Origin: an uncultured Solirubrobacterales bacterium
GTDB taxonomy: Bacteria; Actinomycetota; Thermoleophilia; Solirubrobacterales; Solirubrobacteraceae
Length of the DNA stretch: 11,623 nt
Reading direction: 5' to 3'
Assembly (NCBI GenBank): GCA_937973575.1
Contig: CALJKH010000123.1
Location: 1 to 11,623 of the forward strand
Position 1 is the stretch's first letter. Each line of letters opens with the position of its first letter. This document shows positions 5,901 to 11,623 of the stretch, piece by piece. The position numbers were made by a program, and so were the translations under genes. The notes under the pieces are model-generated. The model was not told the origin of the DNA and made no database searches. It saw nothing but the letters and a program-made list of their open reading frames with translations.

Positions 5901-7415
5901 AACTGAGTTGCGACGCACAGTGCGCTCGCGCTCACGGCGTTCAGCTTGACCAAAGCGCCGCACGAGATCTGCGCGCAGGTCATCAGGCTCGACGATTGCG
6001 TCAATCACAAGCTCGGATGCAAGCCGCAGTAGGTCAATGTCGGCCGCGTATTCGTCGCGAAGCTCCTGAGTCACCCGCTCACGCTCTGCCTGATCCTCAA
6101 TTGCCTGAAGGCGGTTGAGGTGGACAGCGTTCACCGCAGCTTGGGGCCCCATCACAGCGATTGAGGCTCCCGGAAGTGCGATCACGCAGTCTGGCTCGAA
6201 CGCTGGGCCTGCCATCGCGTAGAGACCAGCTCCGTAGGCCTTGCGAACGACGACTGAAATCTTGGGAACCGTTGCTTCGCTGAGAGCCGAGATCATCTTG
6301 GCGCCGTGGCGAATAATTCCTTCGCGCTCAACCTTGGTTCCGATCATGAAGCCCGGGACATCAGCGAGGAAGAGAATTGGGATTCCGAAGGCGTCGCAGA
6401 GGTTGATGTGGCGCGCAGCTTTGTCAGCTGAGTCGACGAACAGCACTCCCCCCTTCTGCTTCGGCTGATTGGCGACGATGCCAATGACTCGCCCGTCAAT
6501 GCGAGCAAACCCAACAATCAGCTCCTTGGCCCAACGTGCGTGGATCTCATGGAAGGAGTCAGCGTCAATTAGCGCGTCAATTACTTGGCGCATATCGAAC
6601 GGTTGGTTCTCGTCAGCTGGAATCACGCCGTCAAGGGTGGAAAGGCTTGGCGCCTCTCCGTCAGCTGCAGGAGGCTCACCGAAGCAATCGGTTGGCAGGT
6701 AGGACAGATGGCGCTTGGCGACCTCAATACCTTCGGCGTCGTCCTTGACGAGGACATGGCCGCAGCCGGAAACGCCAGTGTGCATCTTGGCGCCGCCCAT
6801 CTCATCCAAGGTGACTGTCTCGCCGATCACCATCTCGGCCATTCGCGGCGAGCCGAGGTACATAGAAGCGTTGCCCTCGCGCATGATGACTACGTCACAG
6901 AAGGCTGGAATGTAGGCACCACCGGCAGCACTTGGGCCGAACAGAACACAGACCTGAGGCACAACGCCTGAAAGCTCTACTTGGTTAAAGAAGATGCGCC
7001 CTGCGCCGCGGCGGCCAGGGAACATTTTGACCTGATCGGTGATCCGCGCACCAGCTGAATCGACGAGGTACACGATCGGAATCCGGCGCTCAAGAGCTCG
7101 CTCCTGAATGCGAAGGATCTTCTCGACAGTCTTTGCGCCCCACGAACCAGCCTTGACTGTTGGATCGTTTGCCATCACCGCAACAGGCCGGCCGGCGACC
7201 GTGCCGACGCCAGTGACTACGCCGTCAGCACCAAGTCCGTCCTCTTCCCAGTTGGCGAGAAGGCCTTCCTCTGAAAATGACCCGTCATCGAGCAGCTGCG
7301 TGACACGTTCGCGCACTGGCAGGCGACCTTGCTCCAGTGCTTTCTCGCGATGGCGCTCAGGGCCACCAGCAAGGCTTCGCTCAATTGCGTTGTGAACGGT
7401 CTTTTCGTCACTCAT
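5889..7415 (-). CDS. Acyl-CoA carboxylase, carboxyltransferase (beta) subunit
   Basis: Carboxyltransferase of 508 aa, the usual length for the beta subunit of biotin-dependent propionyl-, methylcrotonyl- or acyl-CoA carboxylases. It moves CO2 from carboxybiotin to an acyl-CoA. Both crotonase-like halves are present. The N-terminal half has VYLVDSAGARI (115-125), GRIFFNQ (139-145) and GPSAAGGAY (160-168); the C-terminal half has DVPGFMIGT (352-360), GIIRHGAK (366-373) and GAGLYAMAG (395-403), so both oxyanion-hole glycine loops are intact. FFNQ and AAGGAY recall methylcrotonyl-CoA carboxylase, whereas GIIRHGAK recalls propionyl-CoA carboxylase, so the substrate is unclear. The HMG-CoA-lyase-family and hydratase genes nearby favour a branched-chain route. 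No alpha (biotin carboxylase/carrier) subunit is in the window. It diverges from the hydratase gene across 58 bp. Confidence 0.92.
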   Translation of the reverse strand: MSDEKTVHNAIERSLAGGPERHREKALEQGRLPVRERVTQLLDDGSFSEEGLLANWEEDGLGADGVVTGVGTVAGRPVAVMANDPTVKAGSWGAKTVEKILRIQERALERRIPIVYLVDSAGARITDQVKMFPGRRGAGRIFFNQVELSGVVPQVCVLFGPSAAGGAYIPAFCDVVIMREGNASMYLGSPRMAEMVIGETVTLDEMGGAKMHTGVSGCGHVLVKDDAEGIEVAKRHLSYLPTDCFGEPPAADGEAPSLSTLDGVIPADENQPFDMRQVIDALIDADSFHEIHARWAKELIVGFARIDGRVIGIVANQPKQKGGVLFVDSADKAARHINLCDAFGIPILFLADVPGFMIGTKVEREGIIRHGAKMISALSEATVPKISVVVRKAYGAGLYAMAGPAFEPDCVIALPGASIAVMGPQAAVNAVHLNRLQAIEDQAERERVTQELRDEYAADIDLLRLASELVIDAIVEPDDLRADLVRRFGQAERRERERTVRRNSVRPV

Positions 7416-7423
7416 GGCTTATG

Positions 7424-7429
7424 AGCCTA
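7424..7429 (-). promoter_or_regulatory. Candidate -10 box for the carboxylase gene (leaderless)
   Basis: On the minus strand: TAGGCT, 8 nt, then the ATG at 7415. No Shine-Dalgarno sequence fits. The 8 nt plus the box form the near-palindrome GGCTTATGAGCC (7416-7427), which might also be an operator. The identical hexamer precedes the SDR gene. Confidence 0.45.
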
Positions 7430-7459
7430 ACCGGCCCCCGTAGCCGCGCGACGCGCCGG

Positions 7460-7465
7460 TAGGGT
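7460..7465 (+). promoter_or_regulatory. Candidate -10 box for the enoyl-CoA hydratase gene (leaderless)
   Basis: TAGGGT, 8 nt, then the ATG at 7474. The AGGG inside the box could instead be read as a poor Shine-Dalgarno site 9 nt away, so the call is uncertain. It lies only 30 bp from the opposing -10 candidate of the carboxylase gene. Confidence 0.4.
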
Positions 7466-7473
7466 GCCGTCAC

Positions 7474-8253
7474 ATGAGCCTGATTAGAACAGAGGACCGC
7501 GAACGCGTCCGACACATCGTTTTTGACCGAGCCGACAAGCGCAACGCGATGAACCAAGACTTCATTGCTGACCTTGACGCAGCCCTCCTCGATGCCCAGA
7601 ACGATGCGACTGTGCACTGCGTCGTGATCCGAGGTGACGGGCCAATGTTCTCGGCTGGAATCGACATTGAAAGTCTCAATGACTTTTCTGGCGGCCTGTC
7701 GCGTCTTCGGCCGGTCCGAGAGGCGATGCTCCAAGCGTTTAATCGTTGTGAGGAGATGACAAAGCCTGTCGTCGCCCAAGTCCACGGAGCTGCAATTGGC
7801 GCCGCCATGGAGCTTTCCTTGGCGTGTGACATGCGAGTAACTGCGGATGACGCAGTCTGGAGCCTTCCTGAGACTCGCATCGGCCTTATCCCAGATGTAG
7901 GCGGTTCATCACGCCTTCCAGCTGTTGTGGGACTTGGCCGCGCGAAGGAGCTGATCATGACCGGCAAGATGATCAACGGAACTGAGGCTGAGCGAATTGG
8001 CCTCGCGAACCGCTCCGTCCCTGTCGGCCAGCTTGAGGAGGCAACCGACGCTCTGGTTGCTGAGCTTCTTAACTGCGCTCCGATTGCAGTTGGGCTCGCC
8101 AAGCGAGTCCTTGACTCAATCGCGAAGCCGAACCTTTCGCAGAACCTTGAGCAGGAGGTAACAGCTCAAACGGTCTGCGCAGCGACTGAAGACTTCATTG
8201 AGGGAGCGAAGGCGGTCGCTGAGCGCCGCCCGCCCTCATTCAACGGGTCCTGA
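7474..8253 (+). CDS. Enoyl-CoA hydratase (crotonase family)
   Basis: Crotonase-fold protein of 259 aa, the usual family length. It should add water to a 2-enoyl-CoA. Landmarks: DKRNAMN near residue 21, oxyanion-hole segments FSAGID (59-64) and HGAAIGAAME (104-113), and both catalytic glutamates of true hydratases, E113 (in AAMELSLACD) and E133 (in SLPETRIGLIPDVGG). Isomerases and many other crotonases lack one of these. It lies alone on the plus strand among minus-strand acyl-CoA genes and ends tail-to-tail with the HMG-CoA-lyase-family gene, overlapping it by 18 bp. A role with those genes (for example methylglutaconyl-CoA or alicyclic enoyl-CoA hydration) is inferred; the exact substrate cannot be read from the sequence. 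Confidence 0.92.
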   Translation: MSLIRTEDRERVRHIVFDRADKRNAMNQDFIADLDAALLDAQNDATVHCVVIRGDGPMFSAGIDIESLNDFSGGLSRLRPVREAMLQAFNRCEEMTKPVVAQVHGAAIGAAMELSLACDMRVTADDAVWSLPETRIGLIPDVGGSSRLPAVVGLGRAKELIMTGKMINGTEAERIGLANRSVPVGQLEEATDALVAELLNCAPIAVGLAKRVLDSIAKPNLSQNLEQEVTAQTVCAATEDFIEGAKAVAERRPPSFNGS

Positions 8254-9165
8254 ACCAGCCCAACTGATTGGGCCGGCCACCAGGGTGTGACTCCCAAGGG
8301 GTCGACCCAAGACCTCGCGAACGCTCGCAGATGCTGCCAGCAAGGCGTCGAGGTTGACGCCAGTAGCGACGCCCATCTCCTCAAGCATTGAGACAAGGTC
8401 CTCAGTAGCGATGTTGCCGGTTGCGCCTGCCGGAACTGGGCATCCGCCGAGCTCTCCAAACGAGGACTCGAAGGAGGAAACACCTGCCTGAAGTGCCGCC
8501 AAGACATTGGCGAGACCCTGGCCACGGGTGTTGTGAAAGTGGGCAGTCAACTCGGTCTCCGGGAGGCGCTCCTTTGCTGCTGAGAAGAACTCACCCACTT
8601 GGACCGGATTGGCCATGCCCGTTGTGTCACCAAAGCCAACCTCGTCAGCACCAGCTTCAGCAAGTGCCTCGGCAATACCCAAAACTCGATCGGGGGCAAT
8701 CACACCTTCATATGGGCAACCGAACGAAGTTGAGATGACAGCCTCACGGCGCAGCCCCTCCTCCCCTGCTCGCTTCAACACCTGAACCAGTCCATCTAGA
8801 GATTCAACAACCGAACGGTTGACGTTCTTGAGGTTGTGAGTCTCACTCGCGGACATGAAGACATTGACCTCTTGGAATGACTCCCGCATTCCAAGCGCAG
8901 TCTCCAGTCCCTTCATGTTCGGGATCAGGACGGTTGCTGAGACGTCATCGGGAAGTGAGATCCCGGCAAGAACCTCAGCTGCATCTGCCAGCTGTGGGAT
9001 CACATCGGGGCGGACGAAGCTGGTTACTTCAATCCGCTTAAGGCCAGTGCGCCCAAGCGCATTGATCAGTTCAACCTTCGAGGCAGTCGGAATCGTCTCA
9101 GGCTCATTCTGGAACCCGTCCCGCGGCCCTACCTCACGAATCCGAACTGACGCTGGGAGCGTCAA
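8236..9165 (-). CDS. HMG-CoA lyase family enzyme
   Basis: TIM-barrel lyase of 309 aa, close to usual HMG-CoA lyase length, which splits 3-hydroxy-3-methylglutaryl-CoA into acetyl-CoA and acetoacetate. The catalytic set is complete: GPRDGFQNE (14-21; R15, D16), FGDTTGMANP (178-187), the metal-binding HFHNTRG (209-215), GGCP with the active-site cysteine C242, and GNIATED with N251. The start is a TTG (9165), 5 nt after the SDR stop; no ATG or GTG is available in frame, so translation is probably coupled to the SDR gene. With the carboxylase and hydratase nearby it fits the last step of leucine or isoprenoid-acid breakdown. A related lyase activity on another 3-hydroxyacyl-CoA remains possible. 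Confidence 0.9.
   Translation of the reverse strand: MTLPASVRIREVGPRDGFQNEPETIPTASKVELINALGRTGLKRIEVTSFVRPDVIPQLADAAEVLAGISLPDDVSATVLIPNMKGLETALGMRESFQEVNVFMSASETHNLKNVNRSVVESLDGLVQVLKRAGEEGLRREAVISTSFGCPYEGVIAPDRVLGIAEALAEAGADEVGFGDTTGMANPVQVGEFFSAAKERLPETELTAHFHNTRGQGLANVLAALQAGVSSFESSFGELGGCPVPAGATGNIATEDLVSMLEEMGVATGVNLDALLAASASVREVLGRPLGSHTLVAGPISWAGSGPVE
8258..8273 (+). terminator. Candidate hairpin after the hydratase gene
   Basis: GCCCAA-CTGA-TTGGGC, a perfect 6-bp stem with a 4-nt loop, starts 4 nt after the hydratase stop and can be extended past one mismatch by two G-C pairs. It lies inside the coding sequence of the opposite-strand lyase gene and has no U-tract, so it is only a candidate. 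Confidence 0.35.
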
Positions 9166-9170
9166 GCCGA

Positions 9171-9923
9171 TCAGCTCATTGTCAGGCCACCGCTCACATT
9201 GAGCGTCTGGCCGGTGATGAATGAAGCCTCCTCGCTGGCGAGGAAAGCGATGGTGGCCGCAACCTCGTCAACTTCCCCTGCGCGACCGAGAACTGTGGAA
9301 TCGATCATGCCCTGCTTCATCTTGCGTCCCATCTCGCCGTAGATCTCCTCTGCTGCATTGAGAAGAGGAGTTTCGATTGGCCCAGGGGCAACAGCGTTGC
9401 AACGGACGCCGTAGCGGGCGCCCTCCTTGGCGATAGCGCGCGTGAAGCCGATGACGCCTGCCTTGGCAGCGCTGTAGACAGCGTTTCCGGGTGACCCGGC
9501 ACGGCCAGCCTCGCTCGCTACGTTGACGATCGCGCCAGTACGGCGGTCCTGCATTGAGCCAAGAACGGCGTGGGTGAAGGTCATTGTGCCGATCAGGTTG
9601 ATCCCGATTACGACATCCCACATTTCAGGGGTTGTCTTGACAAAGAACCCTGGAAGGTCAGTACCAGCGTTGTTGACGAGAACATCGATCGGGCCGATCT
9701 GGTTGACGACCTCGTCAACCGCAGCCTTTGAGGCTGCGGCGTCTGACACGTCAGCCTGCACGAAGACGCCACCAAGGTCAGCTGCAACTGCCTGACCCTT
9801 ATCTGGGTTGGTGTCGGCGATTGCCACCTTGGCGCCTTCAGCAGCCAAGCGTGCGGCGGTCTCTGCGCCAATGCCAGACGCGCCACCTGTGATTAATGCA
9901 GTCCTGCCCTCGAATCGGTTCAT
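9171..9923 (-). CDS. SDR-family 3-hydroxyacyl-CoA dehydrogenase, BadH-like
   Basis: Short-chain dehydrogenase of 250 aa. It has the cofactor loop TGGASGIG (12-19), NNAG (84-87), and the full catalytic tetrad N109, S137, Y150 and K154 (YSAAK). D37 at the end of the second strand favours NAD(H). The body (NNAGTD..., CNAVAPGPIETPLL, FITGQTLNVSGGLTM near the end) resembles BadH, the 2-hydroxycyclohexanecarboxyl-CoA dehydrogenase, and FabG-like hydroxyacyl-CoA dehydrogenases. This comparison is from memory. The start at 9923 puts the Rossmann loop where it belongs; the frame is open further upstream but crosses into the divergent npdG gene. It is followed after 5 nt by the lyase gene as a two-gene unit and shares a 25-bp upstream gap with npdG. 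Confidence 0.88.
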   Translation of the reverse strand: MNRFEGRTALITGGASGIGAETAARLAAEGAKVAIADTNPDKGQAVAADLGGVFVQADVSDAAASKAAVDEVVNQIGPIDVLVNNAGTDLPGFFVKTTPEMWDVVIGINLIGTMTFTHAVLGSMQDRRTGAIVNVASEAGRAGSPGNAVYSAAKAGVIGFTRAIAKEGARYGVRCNAVAPGPIETPLLNAAEEIYGEMGRKMKQGMIDSTVLGRAGEVDEVAATIAFLASEEASFITGQTLNVSGGLTMS

Positions 9924-9930
9924 GCCTGAC

Positions 9931-9940
9931 AGCCTATACT
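9931..9940. promoter_or_regulatory. Overlapping divergent -10 boxes (SDR and npdG)
   Basis: The 10 bp AGCCTATACT carries two opposed -10 boxes sharing two bases. TATACT on the plus strand (9935-9940) lies 8 nt before the npdG ATG at 9949. TAGGCT on the minus strand (9936-9931) lies 7 nt before the SDR ATG at 9923. The whole intergenic gap is only 25 bp (9924-9948), so both promoters must lie here or inside the opposing gene, and neither mRNA can have a real leader. Confidence 0.55.
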
Positions 9941-9948
9941 GCGCCCTC

Positions 9949-10614
9949 ATGGCTGAGTCAGTCGCAATCATCGGTGGCACCGGAGCACTGGGCAAGGGCC
10001 TTGCTGCCCGCCTGTCCGCTGCTGGCAAGACGGTGGTAATCGGCTCCCGTGATGCTGGACGCGCCAGCGAGGCGGCAGCAGCCATTGGAGGGTCAGTAAC
10101 AGGATCTGCAAACCCCGAGGCAGCAGCCTCCTCAGAGATGGTGTTCCTGTGCGTGCCTTTCTCCTCTCAGGCAGGGACCTTGAAGGAGATCAAGGAGTCC
10201 TTTGCTGAAGGAACCATTCTTGTTGACGCGACCGTTCCACTCGCAACCAATGTCGGTGGAGCCCCAACCCGGACGCTCGGAGTTCCTCAGGGTTCAGCTG
10301 GGCAGCAGGCTGAAGCTCTCGTACCGAATGGCGTAACTGTCGTCTCTGGATTGCACACAGTTAGTGCTGATCTCCTCGGCGATCTTGAGCACGACCTTGA
10401 TGAGGACACCCTTCTCTGCTCGAACGACCGCGATGCGATCGCGAAGGTTGCTGAAGTACTCGCAGTCATCCCTGGCCTTCGTCCTGTGGACGCCGGCCGC
10501 TTGGAACTCGCTCGAGTGACCGAGCAGATGACTGCCCTGATGATCTCGATCAACATCCGCCACAAGGCGCGGACGGGCGTTCGTGTCACAGGCCTCGGGT
10601 CAGACGACTCCTAG
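9949..10614 (+). CDS. npdG: F420-dependent NADP oxidoreductase (NADPH:F420 reductase)
   Basis: Small Rossmann protein of 221 aa that moves hydride between NADP(H) and coenzyme F420. It has the dinucleotide loop GGTGALG (9-15) and IGSRD (31-35), whose Ser/Arg pair binds the NADP phosphate in this family. The segments LVDATVPLAT, SGLHTVSADLLG and the C-terminal INIRHKARTGVRVTG match the archaeal/actinobacterial Fno/NpdG family. The ATG at 9949 is chosen because it begins directly at the Rossmann strand and sits 8 nt after TATACT; the frame is open upstream through the SDR gene. Its end overlaps cofD by 32 bp, so cofactor use and synthesis genes are co-transcribed. Confidence 0.92.
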   Translation: MAESVAIIGGTGALGKGLAARLSAAGKTVVIGSRDAGRASEAAAAIGGSVTGSANPEAAASSEMVFLCVPFSSQAGTLKEIKESFAEGTILVDATVPLATNVGGAPTRTLGVPQGSAGQQAEALVPNGVTVVSGLHTVSADLLGDLEHDLDEDTLLCSNDRDAIAKVAEVLAVIPGLRPVDAGRLELARVTEQMTALMISINIRHKARTGVRVTGLGSDDS

Positions 10615-11530
10615 TCGCAGAGTAGTTCTGCTTGCAGGTGGCACTGGTGGAGCCAAGCTCGCCCGTGGCTTTCACTCGTTAGATGGATGCGACCTGACTG
10701 TCATCGCGAACACCGCTGATGACATTGAGATTTACGAGAGCCGAGTCTGCCCCGACCCCGACCTAGTGATGTTCCATCTGGCCGACATGATCAACGACCG
10801 CGGCTGGGGGATTGAAGGCGACACATTCCACGCGATGGAACAGCTTGCAGCTATTGGTGCCGAATGCTGGTTTGGGCTTGGCGATAGAGACCTTGCCATC
10901 TGCCTAGAACGCGCTCGGATGCTCCGCGAGGGGACAACCCTGACTGACGCAATCGGAGCAATCGCCAGCAATCTGATCGGGACCGGTACCAAGGTGCTCC
11001 CAATGTGCGACGAGACCGTCGCAACGCACATCAGGGTTGAGGGCAAGTTGGTCCCCTTCCAAGAGTTCATGATTCAGATGAAGGCCGAGGCGCCCATTGA
11101 AGAGGTCGTACTCCAAGGAATCGAGAATTCAGAGCCAACAGCGGCAGTCCTTGACGCAATCTCAAAAGCAGATGCGATCGTCGTCGGCCCCTCCAACCCG
11201 GCGATTTCGATTGGCCCGATTCTTGCCGTCCCCGGCCTAGCCGACGCACTCCGGCAGGCTGCGGCGCCAAAGGTTGTCGTCAGCCCACTTGTAGACGGTT
11301 CAGTCATCAAGGGACCAACTGAGGCATTTATGGAAGTAGCTGGAGTTGAGCTCTCCCCAAGAGGCATCGCCACCCACTACCGCGATTTAGGAGTTTGCGA
11401 CGGCCTAGTCGCAGACGCGGCTCACAATGACCTCCCTTGTCTCGTCACGAATGTCCTAATGGACTCTCTGGAAGCAAAGGAGCGCCTTGCTGGCGAGACT
11501 CTGACCTTCGCGATGGAGCTGGCAGCGTGA
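10583..11530 (+). CDS. cofD: CofD/FbiA: 2-phospho-L-lactate (or phosphoenolpyruvyl) transferase of F420 synthesis
   Basis: Enzyme of 315 aa, normal for the family, that transfers the phospholactyl (in archaea) or phosphoenolpyruvyl (in actinobacteria, where it is called FbiA) moiety from a guanylylated donor to Fo, giving F420-0 or dehydro-F420-0. Signatures: AGGTGGAKLARG (18-29), NTADDIEIY near residue 43, the DRGWGIEGDTF segment, WFGLGDRDLA, and VGPSNPAISIGPILAVPG in the second half. The start is a GTG at 10583 inside the end of npdG; no later ATG, GTG or TTG precedes the glycine-rich loop. The stop overlaps the cofC start as GTGA. Fo itself needs FbiC-type genes that are not in this window. 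Confidence 0.95.
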   Translation: MSQASGQTTPSRRVVLLAGGTGGAKLARGFHSLDGCDLTVIANTADDIEIYESRVCPDPDLVMFHLADMINDRGWGIEGDTFHAMEQLAAIGAECWFGLGDRDLAICLERARMLREGTTLTDAIGAIASNLIGTGTKVLPMCDETVATHIRVEGKLVPFQEFMIQMKAEAPIEEVVLQGIENSEPTAAVLDAISKADAIVVGPSNPAISIGPILAVPGLADALRQAAAPKVVVSPLVDGSVIKGPTEAFMEVAGVELSPRGIATHYRDLGVCDGLVADAAHNDLPCLVTNVLMDSLEAKERLAGETLTFAMELAA

Positions 11531-11609
11531 CATTCGCCGTCCTCCCGATGAAGTCGCCCGGGACAGGCAAAACCCGCCTTGACAGCCACTTCTCTGTAGG
11601 CGAACGAGC
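11527..11609 (+). CDS. cofC: CofC/FbiD guanylyltransferase, N-terminal fragment
   Basis: The first 27 codons of a gene starting GTG and overlapping the cofD stop (GTGA). The peptide has AVLPMKSPGTGKTRLD followed by a SVGER segment, matching the N-terminal nucleotide-binding PxK...KTRL motif and the start of the next helix in CofC/FbiD. That enzyme activates 2-phospholactate or phosphoenolpyruvate with GTP for CofD, the neighbouring gene. The gene is cut by the contig end. The frame stays open through the last 14 bases, but those are adapter and are not counted as coding. Confidence 0.85.
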
Positions 11610-11623
11610 AGATCGGAAGAGCA
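11610..11623 (+). other. Illumina adapter remnant at contig end
   Basis: The final 14 bases, AGATCGGAAGAGCA, are identical to the start of the common Illumina TruSeq read-through adapter and lie exactly at the sequence end. A chance match there is very unlikely. This is contamination, not genome. Confidence 0.95.

Noticed and set aside
5951..7400. Plus-strand open frames across the carboxylase gene
   Set aside because: All are antisense to an intact 508-residue carboxyltransferase with both active-site loops.
1..11623. CRISPR arrays, tRNA/rRNA genes, insertion sequences, phage or defence genes
   Set aside because: I looked for spaced identical repeats, cloverleaf-like blocks, terminal inverted repeats and transposase or nuclease motifs and saw none.

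Overview
The window looks like a contig from an uncultured actinobacterium. Three things support this: genes for making and using coenzyme F420 (an F420:NADPH oxidoreductase, CofD, and the start of CofC), an estimated GC content in the mid-to-high 50s, and several genes that seem to be transcribed without a leader (a TAnnnT box 7-8 nt before the ATG). A Thermoleophilia-like lineage is possible but cannot be proved from this sequence. The last 14 bases match the start of the Illumina TruSeq adapter, so the right edge is an assembly end with untrimmed adapter.

Layout. (1) 1-1849, minus strand: an OmpR-type two-component system, the regulator followed by its histidine kinase, which runs off the left edge. 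(2) 1850-2009: a divergent control region with short direct repeats. (3) 2010-5869, plus strand: six tightly packed genes. These are two small, related-looking membrane-anchored proteins, an ApbE-type FMN transferase, a di-heme ferric-reductase-like membrane protein, an NAD(P)H-dependent FAD ferredoxin reductase, and a CxxHxxC...CP ferredoxin. (4) 5878-5900: a strong hairpin shared by the converging genes. (5) 5889-9923: acyl-CoA metabolism, with a carboxyltransferase beta subunit (minus), an enoyl-CoA hydratase (plus), and a two-gene minus-strand unit of a BadH-like SDR dehydrogenase and an HMG-CoA-lyase-family enzyme. (6) 9949-11609, plus strand: npdG, cofD and a partial cofC. (7) 11610-11623: adapter.

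How the parts may work together. The six-gene block is the most interesting. It looks like a transmembrane electron-transfer module: NAD(P)H to FAD reductase to ferredoxin to a two-heme membrane protein, with ApbE suggesting a covalently flavinylated partner that is not recognisable here. The divergent two-component system is the natural candidate regulator. The acyl-CoA genes fit branched-chain or alicyclic acid breakdown (hydration, dehydrogenation, carboxylation, C-C cleavage), but no biotin carboxylase subunit is present. The F420 genes share a 25-bp promoter region with the SDR gene, where two -10 boxes on opposite strands overlap.
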